Shown piece by piece: positions 30,942 to 41,890 of a DNA stretch of 64,000 nucleotides. A program made the position numbers and the translations under genes. Every line of letters starts with the position of its first letter. Positions within the stretch are counted from its first letter, which is position 1. This DNA is from Symsagittifera roscoffensis. Its lineage: Eukaryota > Xenacoelomorpha > Acoela > Convolutidae. The notes beneath the pieces are model-generated. The model was given only the letters and a program-made list of their open reading frames with translations. It was not told where the DNA came from and made no database searches. The DNA lies in NCBI RefSeq assembly GCF_963678635.1, contig NC_087065.1, forward strand, positions 71,931,345 through 71,995,344, written 5' to 3'.

Positions 30942-32613
30942 AAACTTTATCACATTTTCAATCTTGCTGAGTTTTTGTGTTGTTTTAAAATGTTTTTTGA
31001 AAAAATTTTCAACTAATGTGTAAACAAAATTTAGGTTAATGTTAAATTTTGAAATTTTGTTTAATTTTTCTTTTTCATCCCAAAAAAATTCACAAGTCAT
31101 TTCTTACTCTACCAATAATCTAGTTGAACAATTAATGATTCCTATGGCTTGCCCTATCATAGGAGAACAGAAATGGTCCACCTTACCAAGCGTCTATCTT
31201 TATCAGATCAAAAATTATTGGTTTCAGAGCCTTGAATTAGTCAAAATCCTATTTTTAAAAAAATATGAAAATTTCAAAAATAACAATTTTTGAAAAAGAA
31301 GTCAGCAAAATCTTTTATTCCGAACTAAAAAACTTGACGCTCTGAACCTATGGTTCTACGCAAATCAATTGGTTCGCTTTTGTTGAGTTATAAGAAGTTT
31401 TATTTTTAATGTAGTTCAAAATTCCGAAAATCGAAAAAATGAAAATTCACCGTGAAGTAGTATTTTTTCAGCAAAAAATAATGGGTTTTTCGCGATGTTC
31501 GTCCGGAGACGAAGTATGGTTCAGGGATGCTGATGGATACAAAAAACATTTGAACTTCATCTCGGTTCACGTTCTAGACACCCAAGTGAAAATTTCACTT
31601 TTTCGAATATCGCCTCTAGTGAACTTCAGAAAGTGTTTAAATGCGTCGTTAATCTTTCCTGATCGGTGGGAACCATAATTAAACATTAGAGAATCATAAA
31701 AAATAATTTTTTTTTTAATTTTAATTTTTTTTTTCGATTTTTTCAAATTTTTTCAAAATTTTACATTAATTTTCAACAAAGTTTTTTCGTCTCAATTTTA
31801 GCTTCTAGCAAAAATTTGCTATACCACCTTGTTGCCCTACCATAGGGGAAAAGAAACGTTTCTGAAAGTCATTCTGATTGGCTATTTGAACATAATCCAG
31901 CGTGTGTACACTCTTTCCTGGTCGATTGCCTGCAAAACTGAACAATTTCAAGCTAGAAACATAGAAAATTTTCAATTTTAGTTTTTTTCATTTTTTTCAA
32001 ATTTTTCTATTTTTTGTAATTGGCAATTATAAGTTTTTTATTTCGTATATTGACTGCAATCAAAAAATTGCTAGGCTACTGGTTCAACCTGTCACAGGTC
32101 AACAGAAAAGGTCTCCATGGTGAACTGTCTATCTTATTCAGATCAAAAGTTATTGGGTTCAGAACTGTATTCAGCCAATTCCAAGCAATCATGATAGAAT
32201 ACATTTCCTTCTTTTACCGTGGTGGTTAGCTCTAATTCCTTTTATATACCTGCCCACAGCAATATTAGTCACTTCAAACTAAGTATACTAGGGGATAGGT
32301 GTTTGAGCAAGACTTGAAGTTAAATCTATATACTTGAAAGGAATTAGTCAAACCATCAAGTCTTAGTAAGGATTATTTCCTTAACAGGACCGACTAATAT
32401 AACCAAACAGCAAAATAAAACCGCTAATCAACAACTATAATTCACCTACGCTTGTGGTTGGAAAAATTTACTTTTGTCTTTTGCTTTCTGAATCTGAATT
32501 TCAGCAGTTCTTGATTGAAACAAAAAATCTTTATTCAAAAACTTTCCTCTGATTACTCAGACCAGTTTAAATATTTCTCAATTCATAAACTTTCGAAAAA
32601 AATCAACAAAACA
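30942..32613. other. Long non-coding segment of the Polinton with degenerate repeats
   Basis: About 1.67 kb without a convincing gene. Related segments recur: GCCCTATCATAGGAGAACAG near 31151 and GCCCTACCATAGGGGAAAAG near 31833; GATCAAAAATTATTGG near 31206 and GATCAAAAGTTATTGG near 32142, each followed by TTCAGAGC or TTCAGAAC. A 79-codon frame at 31439-31678 (MKIHREVVFFQQ...) overlaps this series and has no known domain. Confidence 0.5.
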
Positions 32614-33882
32614 ATGCCTAATTCTTCTAAAGCCAAAACCAATCTCGCATGTCATCTGTGTGATGCGGTTCTGGGCTCTGCTAAAAACATACGACGTCAT
32701 AAGAAGAGAGTCCACAACCTTCATGCGCCGATTGCAGCCGTCGGAGTCAAATGCGATGACTGCCTTGAGGAGTTCAGTTCGGTGGCTGAAACTATTCAGC
32801 ACATTGAAATAGATCACGGTAAATCAGCAAACAAGCACTGTGCAATTTGCAGAACAGTGTTTATGAGCTTGGAAAAATATCAGAGTCACATGAACAACCG
32901 ACATGGACTTCCAGTCTGGGATTCGGATGCTGGCTCTACTTCAACCGGTGGTGGTGGTGGTAGCAATGAGACTATCGCCATCGAAGGTTCATCAACAACG
33001 CGAGTACCTCAAAGCACTCGGTCAATTTTGACTGAGAGTCAAACCGTTTTCAATGGCAATTTGAAAAAATATCAACTAAATTTCGACGAGAATGAAATCG
33101 ACCTGCTCGATTTCATGATGCAAAACAAAGAAGTCATTGATGACTTCATATTCGAGCACACGCAAAACGGATCAACTAAGGTGCAATTTTCAGTTGAAGT
33201 GAGCTTGATTAAACACCTCACCGTGGAAAACGATGAAGAACTCAATGTTGAGAAAATTACAACTTTTTTTGAACACCGAGATGGTACGTGTCAATTATGG
33301 TGGTCTGGAACAGGGGCAGTACATTGAGATGATTGAACATATGCTCAACTCCATCAACTGCTTCGCTTCTCATGGAAGTGGGTGGATAATTGAAAAAATT
33401 TGGAAAGTAACTATCAATTTCGCTGAACTGTCTCCAATGCGCGCAGGAAGCTACTTGCCGCTACCCCTTGGTCTCAAAAAACAGAACTTCAACCTTGTAA
33501 ATATACAAACAAAGACGAACGATAAATGCTTTCTGTATTGCTTCATTGCAGCCTATCACCTCAAACATGGTCCACCTCTATACGCATCTTCTCAGGCATA
33601 CCGAAAGAAGACCAAATGTGCAACGTATAAAGAAGAAGACAGTGAGGACGAAGACAGCGATGATGATGAAGTAAAAGGAGAGTCTGATAAGGACGTTGTC
33701 GTCGTTGTCGTCAACGACAATCAAGATGAAGGGAACGCGGAACCCCCACAAAGGCAACCAGATGCAAGACAGCGAGAGATGAAACAGATAGTGAAGATTC
33801 AAGGAGATTTTGAGATGCCAATGAGCATTCTGGAAATAGGAAGATTTGAAAGATTGAACAATGTTCAAATCAACGTATTTCG

Positions 33883-34005
33883 GTAAGTTTATTTGACATT
33901 TCGAATTTCTTCCAGAAATTTTTTCTATTAAAAAAAAACAAAAATCAACCATGACCTAGAAGTGTATTCCATTTCATATAAAGTAAACTTTTTTTTCTTA
34001 TTTAG
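33883..34005 (+). other. Intron 1 of Polinton PolB (123 bp)
   Basis: Donor GTAAGT at 33883, acceptor TTTTCTTATTTAG ending at 34005. Joining the exons restores a CGG codon and continues VFR-YQSEELIP in the same frame. The intron contains in-frame stops, so splicing is required. Confidence 0.85.
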
Positions 34006-36576
34006 GTACCAGTCAGAAGAGCTGATACCAATCCGGATTTCAAAATAGCTAAATTGTACATTTGTGATAGACTTGCTGCTTCTTTCCGACGGTTCTGCAT
34101 ATCACTATGTGCTAATCAACGACCTGACAAAGCTGGTCAACTTTATTCGTAAAAGAGCACCACGCGACAGAAATGAAATCTGCCGAAATTGCTTCCACAC
34201 TTGCACTTCCAACGACATTCCACGTCGACATCAAGAAACTTGCTATCGACAAGATGGCATTGAAATCACGATGCCCGGGCCTGACAACGATCGACATGTG
34301 TTTAAAAACTTTGGTGCACGATCGTTTGTACCACGTATAGTATACTTCGACTTGGAGTCATTAATTGTACCCGTAGCTGGCCCAGAGCCTGACAACGAAA
34401 AATCGATCACTCACCTTATCGAAAAACACCAGAACTGTGGGTATGCATTCGCAGCTGTAGAATTTGGAAACCCCGAGGTGGTCAAGTTCAAGTTGAAAAG
34501 GGGACCTGATAGTATTGAACATCTGTTACTGAGCTTGGAAACTCTTGCGAAGGAAGTTTACATTGAAAAAAGAAGACATTACGCGTTCACGGGGCAAAGA
34601 GAAACAAGAAAAGAAGATACATCCGAGTGCTGGATATGCGAATTGCCTTCTTTTGCATGGGATGAGGAAAAAGTATTAGACCACTGTCACTATACCAACA
34701 AGTTTCTCGGGTGGGTACATAATACATGCAACATCAACCGCAAGACAACTAATTTCATTCCTGTAGTTGCCCACAATCTAGCAAACTATGACCTACATTG
34801 TATCATTCGAGCATTGAATAAAAGCAACCCACACAATGTCTTCTCTGTCATACCGAGCACCGAAGAAAAATTCATCTCAGTGACCATATCGGTATGGATC
34901 AAAACGTTCTACGATGAAAGTGGAAAAATTAGAAATGTGTATGAGAATCTGAGATTTATCGACTCCTACAAGTTCATGCAATCTTCCTTATCAACGCTCG
35001 TTAATAATTTGCCACCTGATAATTTCAGTCTATTGGAAAATTTCTTCAAAGCAAAAGGACATTCAATGGAGAAAATCGATCTTTTGAAACGAAAAGGGTT
35101 CTACCCCTACAGCTACATTGATAGCTTCAAGAAATTCAAGGAACCGCGATTACCCATCCGAAGACTGTGGACGAATAGCCTAGCCGGTGGTGAGGTCAGT
35201 GTAGATCGATCAGAGTTCAACCATGCAATCATCGTATTCAGTAAAGTCGGCTATAATTCAATTGGTGACTACCACGAACTGTACCTCTCTACCGATGTGC
35301 TGTTACTTGCTTCTGTGTTCGAAGCTTTTCGATCCGTGTGCTATGAAACATATGGAGTCGATTGCGCGCACTATTATAACGCAAGTAACTTGGCGGGGGA
35401 TGTGATCCCTAAAGTCTGCCGAGCAGATCTTCGATTGCTAACCGAGCGCGACCACCTTCACTTTCTTGAGGGGATGATTCGTGGTGGAATTTCGTCTGTA
35501 TATGCCCGAAAATACTGGAAAGCCAACAACCAGTATCTTGACGACCACAATAAAAATGAGGAAAAATCGTTCATCGTACAAATCGACGCAAATAATCTCT
35601 ACGGAGGTATTATGCAAAATTACTCGTTGCCCTTAAACAATTTTAAACGGGCGAACGACTCCTAAACTACTACTGACGGAAGAAGATAGTGAGTGGGGTT
35701 ACCTAGCGGAGGTAGATATCGAGTTCCCCGACGAGCTCCATGACTACTTCAAAGACTATCCTCCCGCGCCATCAAAAGAAATTGTACAGATAACTGACTT
35801 GAATACCGATCAAGTGGAAATGATGGGCAAATTAGGTATCACCAGTCTACCCAAAGTGCCTAAGCTTATACAGTCTCTACAAGAAAATTCAGGATATGTT
35901 TTGCATTATCTGACCCTTCAGCTTTACATACAATTAGGTGTGAAGGTGACTCGCCTTCATAGAGTGCTGCAATTTCGACAGTGTAAATGGATGGCCCCTT
36001 TTGTACAGATGAACACTGAGCTAAGAAAGAAGGCTAGGAACATTTTTGAGGAAAATTTTGATAAGCTCATGATAAACTCATCTTTCGGCAAGACGATGGA
36101 AAGCAAACGAAACAGAACAAAAATGAGTATAGTGCGTAACGAAACCGAGCTACTGCAAAAGTTGTGCCAGAGCTCATTGAAGTCATTCCAATTTATACAC
36201 GAAGACCTTGCTACAATAACATTCAATCTGAGCTCAATCCGGTGGGATAAGCCAACGATCGTTGGCGCAGTAATATTAGACATTGCAAAAAAATACATGT
36301 TCGAAACCCACTACGTGCAAATGAAGCCAAACTTTAATCTCGAGCTATTGTACTCCGATACTGATAGCTTTATTCATATGATAAAATGTGACGATATATA
36401 CGAGGAACTAAGAAAAATGGGACACTAGTTTGACTTCTCGAACTATCCCAAACAATCACCACTGTATAATGAAATCCACAAAAAACAGGTGCTAATGTTC
36501 AAGGACTAGATGGGTGGAGACTTGATAGAAGATTTTGTAGCACTCAAACCGAAACTATATTCTCTTAAACTCAAAA

Positions 36577-36755
36577 GTAAGTGGTAAAAATTAATCAAAT
36601 TCCAAAAACCCAATGACAGAAAAAAATAATTAAATTTGGTTGGCACCTTTATTACCTTTCACAGTTTCCTTTTTTTTGCTTTTATGATAATTTGTAGATT
36701 GCTTACATAAACAGAGCTCATTTTAAAACTAATATCTGTTTTTTTTTTGTTTTAG
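36577..36755 (+). other. Intron 2 of Polinton PolB (179 bp)
   Basis: Donor GTAAGT at 36577, acceptor TTTTGTTTTAG ending at 36755. Splicing joins KLYSLKLK to RSNKVSARGI and keeps the PolB frame, consistent with the family's KmYs...K..KG order. Confidence 0.85.
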
Positions 36756-37420
36756 ATAGGAGCAACAAAGTCTCAGCGAGAGGAATCTCTTGGTATGCAC
36801 AAAAACAGCTGACACATGATCGCTTTAAGGACGCCCTATTCAACCACAGAAACTTTCGAGTTAAAAACACGAGCATCAGATCGAAAAAACACGAGCTACA
36901 AACTGTCAACATAAAAAAATTAGCGTTAACAGCTTTGGACACAAAGAGATTCCTCCTCGGTGACCTGGTAACCTGTTTACCTTTTGGTCACTTTTTGACC
37001 CGCGAAGATGAATTTAATAACCAAATTTTACTCGACGACTGGAATGATAGTTTAGAAAATCACCCTTGTTCTTCTTCGAACACCATTTTCGATAACTTTA
37101 ATACACAGCCAATTCAAAGGGAAATAAATATTAATGACTCAGACTGGTCACCGCCAGACCCAGGACTGTATAACAGAAGGAAATACACTAAGAAAGAATT
37201 CCGTGAAGATTTGGCTGGCAGTTCTAAAACTGTAGATAAACCTTACCCAAACAATCCTTACATTGCGTTCGAGGCTCAAGAAGAACGTGACAATACTATG
37301 GCGGCTGACGGAAAGAGCAGTGAATTAGATAATACCGGTTTGGAGAGTGCGAATAACTCTCCAGTAATTGCCAAGAAAAGTAGAAGGGTTTTAAACCGCT
37401 CCCAATTAGACAATGATTAA

Positions 37421-37886
37421 TTAACTAAAATAACTTTTTATATTTCATTTACCCCACTCTGATTAATATTTTGCTTGTAATATTTGTAAAGCTTAATTTG
37501 CAAAAAAAAAACCATACCCATATTTATATTTCATTTGTAAGATAAGCTCATTTTAATTTGCATACTTACCACAATCAGTAATAGACAATTTGTTTCTAAA
37601 ATTTGTCCGGTCTAATTTGAGCAAATACCACTTGTCTTTGTTTCCAATTAAGTTCTACTCGCCGCTATAAATTCAATAAACAAACGCAACGGGAGAAATT
37701 TGATTTAGCCAAGCAAAGTAATTCCAAACACCAAAATAGAATTCGAAGCTGGAAAGAAATGTTCCTGCAAAACTAAAGGGAAATGTTAGCGGTCAATGAC
37801 GGCGGCAAAATATCATGCATTCTGAAGGAATGAAAGAAGGAAAAGAAACATGAATGTAAAAGGACTGAGAAAATGAATGTACAAAA
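37421..37886. other. Polinton right non-coding region
   Basis: Follows the PolB stop up to the right inverted repeat. AT-rich, no frame of interest. Confidence 0.5.
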
Positions 37887-38141
37887 TTAAGGATCCTACT
37901 TTAATTATCCGCCAGGGATCTAGAAATTTGCTACATGGTTATATGACTCTTGGTAAAATCCTCAGGGGGGAGGCCACCCAAAAATTTGGATCCTCAAGTG
38001 AGGATCTTGTAATCCACCAGCAAAATGCCGGCTGACTACAAGATAATTTTGGACCCCTTAGGTGTCGGATCTTAGGTGCCCACGTCTTATTTTAGGTGAT
38101 TTTGCCCCCCCCCCTAAGGATCCCTGGCGGACCTTCATACT
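37887..38141. repeat. Polinton right terminal inverted repeat
   Basis: Reverse complement of 19673-19928 with a few substitutions; ends TCATACT at 38141. Confidence 0.95.
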
Positions 38142-38144
38142 ACT

Positions 38145-38253
38145 ACTTCTATAGTTGACAGTCTGGGTAGTTGAAAATGTCTCCAATTCTTCAGTTCAGG
38201 ATACCTGTGTTGAAGGCCTCAGATCCGTTTCTCTCCGATTTTGTTGGCCGAGT
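38145..38253. repeat. 109-bp direct repeat flanking the Polinton, right copy
   Basis: Matches 19563-19671 with three transitions. Here it continues into further BEL/Pao leader and the primer-binding site, so this side holds the 5' end of the interrupted retrotransposon. Confidence 0.95.
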
Positions 38254-38380
38254 TATGCACAGGGACTTCTTGAAAGGCAACAAAACCAGGTAATAGGTCG
38301 ATATTGATCCTGACTCTGCAATTAACAGGGGGGAACATAATGGTAACTATCAATAACTCCAAAAAAAAATCTATCAATAA

Positions 38381-38399
38381 TGTCCCTTGTTGGGCGCCA
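38381..38399 (-). promoter_or_regulatory. Primer-binding site of the interrupted BEL/Pao element
   Basis: The minus strand reads TGGCGCCCAACAAGGGACA, which has the TGG...GGGAC form of tRNA-primed retroelement PBS sequences (close to the tRNA-Lys type). It lies on the coding strand of the BEL/Pao pseudogenes and just upstream of their leader. The LTR should end immediately to its right (GCGCGCATATTT on the minus strand at about 38400-38411). Confidence 0.65.
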
Positions 38400-38700
38400 A
38401 AATATGCGCGCTAAGTTCCACCAATCGCAAAAATTATCTGATTATACACAATTGAACTAACGCGCTTTTTTCGGCAATAAGACTCTGGAAAGTTAGAAAG
38501 AAAAATATTTTAAACATTTTATCATCGGTAACCATCAGCAATAATCATCTGAATAACTCAAATTAAGCTGCCATATGGCCAGTATTTGTCCTTGAGACAA
38601 ACTGCTCTTTTTCACGGTCAGCCAAAGCTGAATCGAATTAGAGCAAAAACGCGGTTTAAAAAGGTCAAGTGGGGCTATAGCTCTTCGGGTTTAATTATTT
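38400..38700 (-). mobile_element. Probable 5' LTR remnant of the BEL/Pao element
   Basis: Sequence directly upstream of the primer-binding site on the minus strand. I cannot define its outer end, because no second LTR copy is in the window. Confidence 0.35.
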
Positions 38701-38705
38701 TTATG

Positions 38706-38795
38706 TTAGAGTATGGGGGATTCGAACCCACGACACCTGAAATGTCTGGATAGTCGGCGGTACGTTAGCTTAGGCCGCTCTGTCATCTGTTCTTA
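38706..38795 (-). repeat. tRNA-like sequence (Leu/Ser-type), SINE head or tRNA pseudogene
   Basis: The minus strand has an A-box-like TGACAGAGCGGCCTAAGC and, about 45 bases on, a perfect B-box GGGTTCGAATCC with a possible long variable arm between. The acceptor ends do not pair, so it is not an intact tRNA. Confidence 0.55.
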
Positions 38796-38829
38796 TATGC
38801 AAAAACTTTTGTGCATTTATACAATTACA

Positions 38830-40240
38830 TAAGAAAGATTCCGTCTGAAAGAAAATAAAATAGTTTATTTCTTTCTCCTGGCAAGTAGATGAAAACAATT
38901 AGAAAAACGCTTTCGACAAAAAAAAACAAATCGAGATACAAAAATTTCTATCACATAAAATTCTGACTAACACAACTTCGTTCACTTCTAAAAAACGAAA
39001 AATTTCTATAGTTAACTCAATAACTTTCCTTAAAACCTAGCAAACAGACACCATGCTTCTCCGAAATGAACAATTGGACATAAGAAAAGGCCTTAACCGT
39101 TAATTGCTATAGAGTAAGATCAAGAAGAAGTAAAAAAAATCAAGAAGAATAAAAGCAAAATGTTTCAGAAATACTGTATAAAAAATTGTAAAACTATTTT
39201 TTTGCAAAGAATTCAGCCAGTAAAAGCCAAAATCTTTAATCATTTTTGAACTCGTTTTTTTTTCCTTTGTAGACAAAACAGTCATATCAGAATCGAAAAA
39301 AAAATCGCAAAAAAACGGTATTTTTCGAAAAAAAATTAGACTTATGAAAACAATAAACCATGCCATCAACTTGAATCAGTTTCAAAGGATTTTTCTATAA
39401 ACGAAGCCGAATAAACCAAATAAAAAGTTTAATATTTCCACACTATTGTACAAAACAAAACAAATCAGAAAGCTTGCATTCAAAAAAAAACTTAAATTTA
39501 TTGCAACAAGAAAATTCTAGCAAAAAATTAGGAAAAAACATTTCTTTATCAACTACAAATTTTGGCGGGTAAAAAAAACTGGAAATCATAAACAATATTG
39601 GAACATTTGACGAGAAAAAATTCAAAAAAAAACAACCAAAAAAGATATAGATTTACACACCCGGCAACTAAGCCAGAAAACATTAGGTCGAAATCATTTT
39701 TTTTTAAAAGAAGATTACATACAGAAGGGGCCCTTCTGATTAGTGCAAAAGTTGAAAAGAGCCATACCAGCATTATAAAAATGCATAAATATCAGCAAAC
39801 TCTATCATTGTATCAATCAAGTCAAATATCACTACTAAATGCATCGTGGTAATGTTTATTTATCTTAACCGTCCTTCCTCTACAATAGCGTTTAGACAGT
39901 TGTCGATAAATTTAATTTCGGGCAGCAATCTGCACCCCCTTAAGCATAGTATAAAGCTCCTGAAGAGCCCGAAACCGACTTTAGTTTTTAAGCAGTTTTT
40001 TTTATTCTGGGTAGCTTTCTTGTCTTTTTTCAATTAGTTTTTCGACTAATCGCTGCATCTTCCGAGTGGTTGTTCGAGCAGAGCCACCGGTGAATGCGCA
40101 AACCGGCGGGCAAAAGCTGCTCGCTTTACGTTAATTTTTTTTGCTAAAACTTGGAGTTCTATTTTAAAGAAACCATTAGCAAAAAAAAATAAAGAAAAAA
40201 ACCTTTTTGCAAGTGTTATAGAAAACATTAACCTAAAGCA
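38830..40240. repeat. 1.4 kb dispersed repeat, copy 1
   Basis: Shares an ordered series of blocks with 40240-41680, offset about 1416: 'aacaattggacataagaaaa', 'gcaactaagcc', 'ggtcgaaatcattttttt', 'aaggggcccttc', 'tatcattgtatc', 'tccttcctctacaa', 'attctgggtagctttcttg' and 'taatcgctgcat'. The copies are clearly diverged. No coding frame is conserved between them. Confidence 0.8.
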
Positions 40241-41680
40241 AAAAAAAGTTGCGACTGAAAAAACTTTGATCGTTTATTTCTCCTAACAATTATATGCAAA
40301 AAAGATTAGAAAAACACTTTCGGTAGAAAAGGTCGATTTAGAAAAACTCTTAGAATATAAAAAAGGTGAAGACTAACACAATTTCGTTTATTTCTAAAGG
40401 AACTGCAATACCCTTGCTGATTGCAAGGATAATCATAACTTACATTAAAATTCCTGACATTTACTCAATAACTTTCCCTAAATCCTAGTAACCAGACAGC
40501 AGGCATGTCCCAAGAGAACAATTGGGCATAAGAAAAAGCCTTAACCCGTAGTTGCTATGGAGTAGGATCAAAATGAAAGAAAAAATTCAAAAAGAATAAA
40601 GCAAAATGTTGCAGAAAATCTGTATAAAAAATTGCGAGACTCCTTTTCTCAAAAATTTAGCCAGATATAGCCAAACTCCATAACACTTTTGGACTCGTCA
40701 CTTTCTTTCAAATTGAAAAAAAAAACATTTTGGAAAACAAATGAAGTTTTTCAAAAAAAGTTTTGAATTATAAAAACAATATGCTACGCCGTCAACTTGA
40801 ATCAATTTCAAGTGAAGTTTCTCCAATCTAAAAACTTGAAACACATTAAACTATTAAATAATTCTGCATATTTGTAGAAAACAAAAACAAATCAGAAACG
40901 TTGCAACCAAAGAACTTACTTTGACTGCAACAAAAAAATGCACGCTGAATTTTTAGAACAAACTTTTACAAAATAAAACTTTGGCAGGTGATAATAACCA
41001 GGAAACCATGAACCACATATGAAAACTTGACGAGGAAGAAAAAACTTTCTAGAAAAAAAAAGTTATAGAATTACACAGAACGCAACTAAGCCGACAAGCA
41101 AAAGGTCGAAATCATTTTTTTTCGAAAAAAAAAAACGTTAATTACAAAAGGGGCCCTTCCGTTTACTTACGTTCAAAGCACAAGTTGGATGGAGCCATAC
41201 CATAAAAATAAAAATGCAGATATATCAGCAAACTGTATCATTGTATCTATGAAGGCATATATCAGCATTAAAGGCATCTTGGTAATGTTAATTTATCTTA
41301 GTGGTCCTTCCTCTACAAAAGCGATAAATTAAACTTGCGCAGCGATTTGCACCCCCTCGAACATTGTATAGGGCTCCAGAAGAGCGCGAAGCTTATTTTA
41401 GTTCGTAAGCAGTTTTTTGATTCTGGGTAGCTTTCTTGTCTTTTTTAAATTAGTTTTTCGGCTAATCGCTGCATCATTCGAGTGGCTGTTGGAGCAACTC
41501 CACCGGTGCATCCGACAATCAGCGGACAGAAGCTACTCAGCTCCACGCTCAAAAATCTGTGCTGATATTTGGAAATCTAAGTGAAAACCTGGAATGCATT
41601 CTTTCTAAGAAAACGTGAGCAAAAAATAAGGAAAATTTTTTTGCTAGTTTTATAGAAAACAAAAACATGAGACAAAAAAA
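40240..41680. repeat. 1.4 kb dispersed repeat, copy 2
   Basis: Direct neighbour of copy 1 in the same orientation. It also contains the hairpin CCCTTGCTGATTGCAAGG near 40413, a motif found again near 41840 and 47298. Confidence 0.8.
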
Positions 41681-41890
41681 AGGTTCCGACTGAAACAACT
41701 TCGTTCATTTCCTACTCATAACAAGAATATAAAAACGATTAGAAAAACACTTTTGTTAAGAAAAATTCGAGATACCAAATTTCTTAGGACATAAGAAAGA
41801 TGCTGACTAACAAAACATCAATTCTAAAGGAACTGCAATACCCTTGCTTAACGCAATGGTAATCATGACTTACATCAAATCAAAATGAAT
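41680..41890. repeat. 1.4 kb repeat, copy 3, left piece
   Basis: Begins like copy 2 (CGACTGAAACAACTTCGTTCATTTC) and follows it to the CCCTTGC hairpin and 'aatcatgacttacatcaaat', then homology stops. Confidence 0.7.

Larger units (their letters stand above)
32614..37420 (+). pseudogene. Polinton protein-primed DNA polymerase B, spliced and broken
   Basis: Three exons joined by GT-AG introns. Exon 1 (from ATG 32614) has three C2H2-like zinc fingers (CHLC, CDDC, CAIC). Exon 2 has a CRNC/C finger, exonuclease I (YFDLESL), an endonuclease-VII-like CWIC...DHCH...CN motif, exo II (HNLANYD), exo III (YLSTD), then polymerase motifs DANNLYG, KLMINSSFGKTME and YSDTDS. Exon 3 ends the palm/thumb (LPFGHF) and a disordered tail. 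Lesions: frameshift near 33285, TAG 34046, frameshift near 35662, TAG 36426 and TAG 36507. All catalytic motifs remain readable, so decay is recent or partial, but no full polymerase can be made. An alternative start at 32515 is open. Confidence 0.9.
19673..38141 (+). mobile_element. Polinton/Maverick DNA transposon, 18,469 bp, full length but decayed
   Basis: Terminal inverted repeats of 255 bp begin AGTATGA and end TCATACT. They enclose the diagnostic Polinton set: protein-primed PolB, retrovirus-type integrase, packaging ATPase, adenovirus-type protease, double-jelly-roll capsid, penton and core proteins. The 15-20 kb size and AG...CT ends fit the family. No 6-bp target duplication is visible (left CGAGTC, right ACTACT); instead a 109-bp direct repeat flanks it. 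Several genes carry stops or frameshifts, so this copy is probably not autonomous. Confidence 0.97.

Noticed and set aside
29697-36509. Stop-codon recoding (TAG read as an amino acid) to explain PolB and PC4-like stops
   Set aside because: Other genes in the element are stopped by TAA or shifted, and intact genes use normal stops, so decay is simpler.
19667-38147. A 6-bp target site duplication for the Polinton
   Set aside because: CGAGTC on the left and ACTACT on the right do not match; only the 109-bp repeat is shared.
38706-38795. Functional tRNA gene
   Set aside because: A and B boxes are present but the acceptor arms do not pair.
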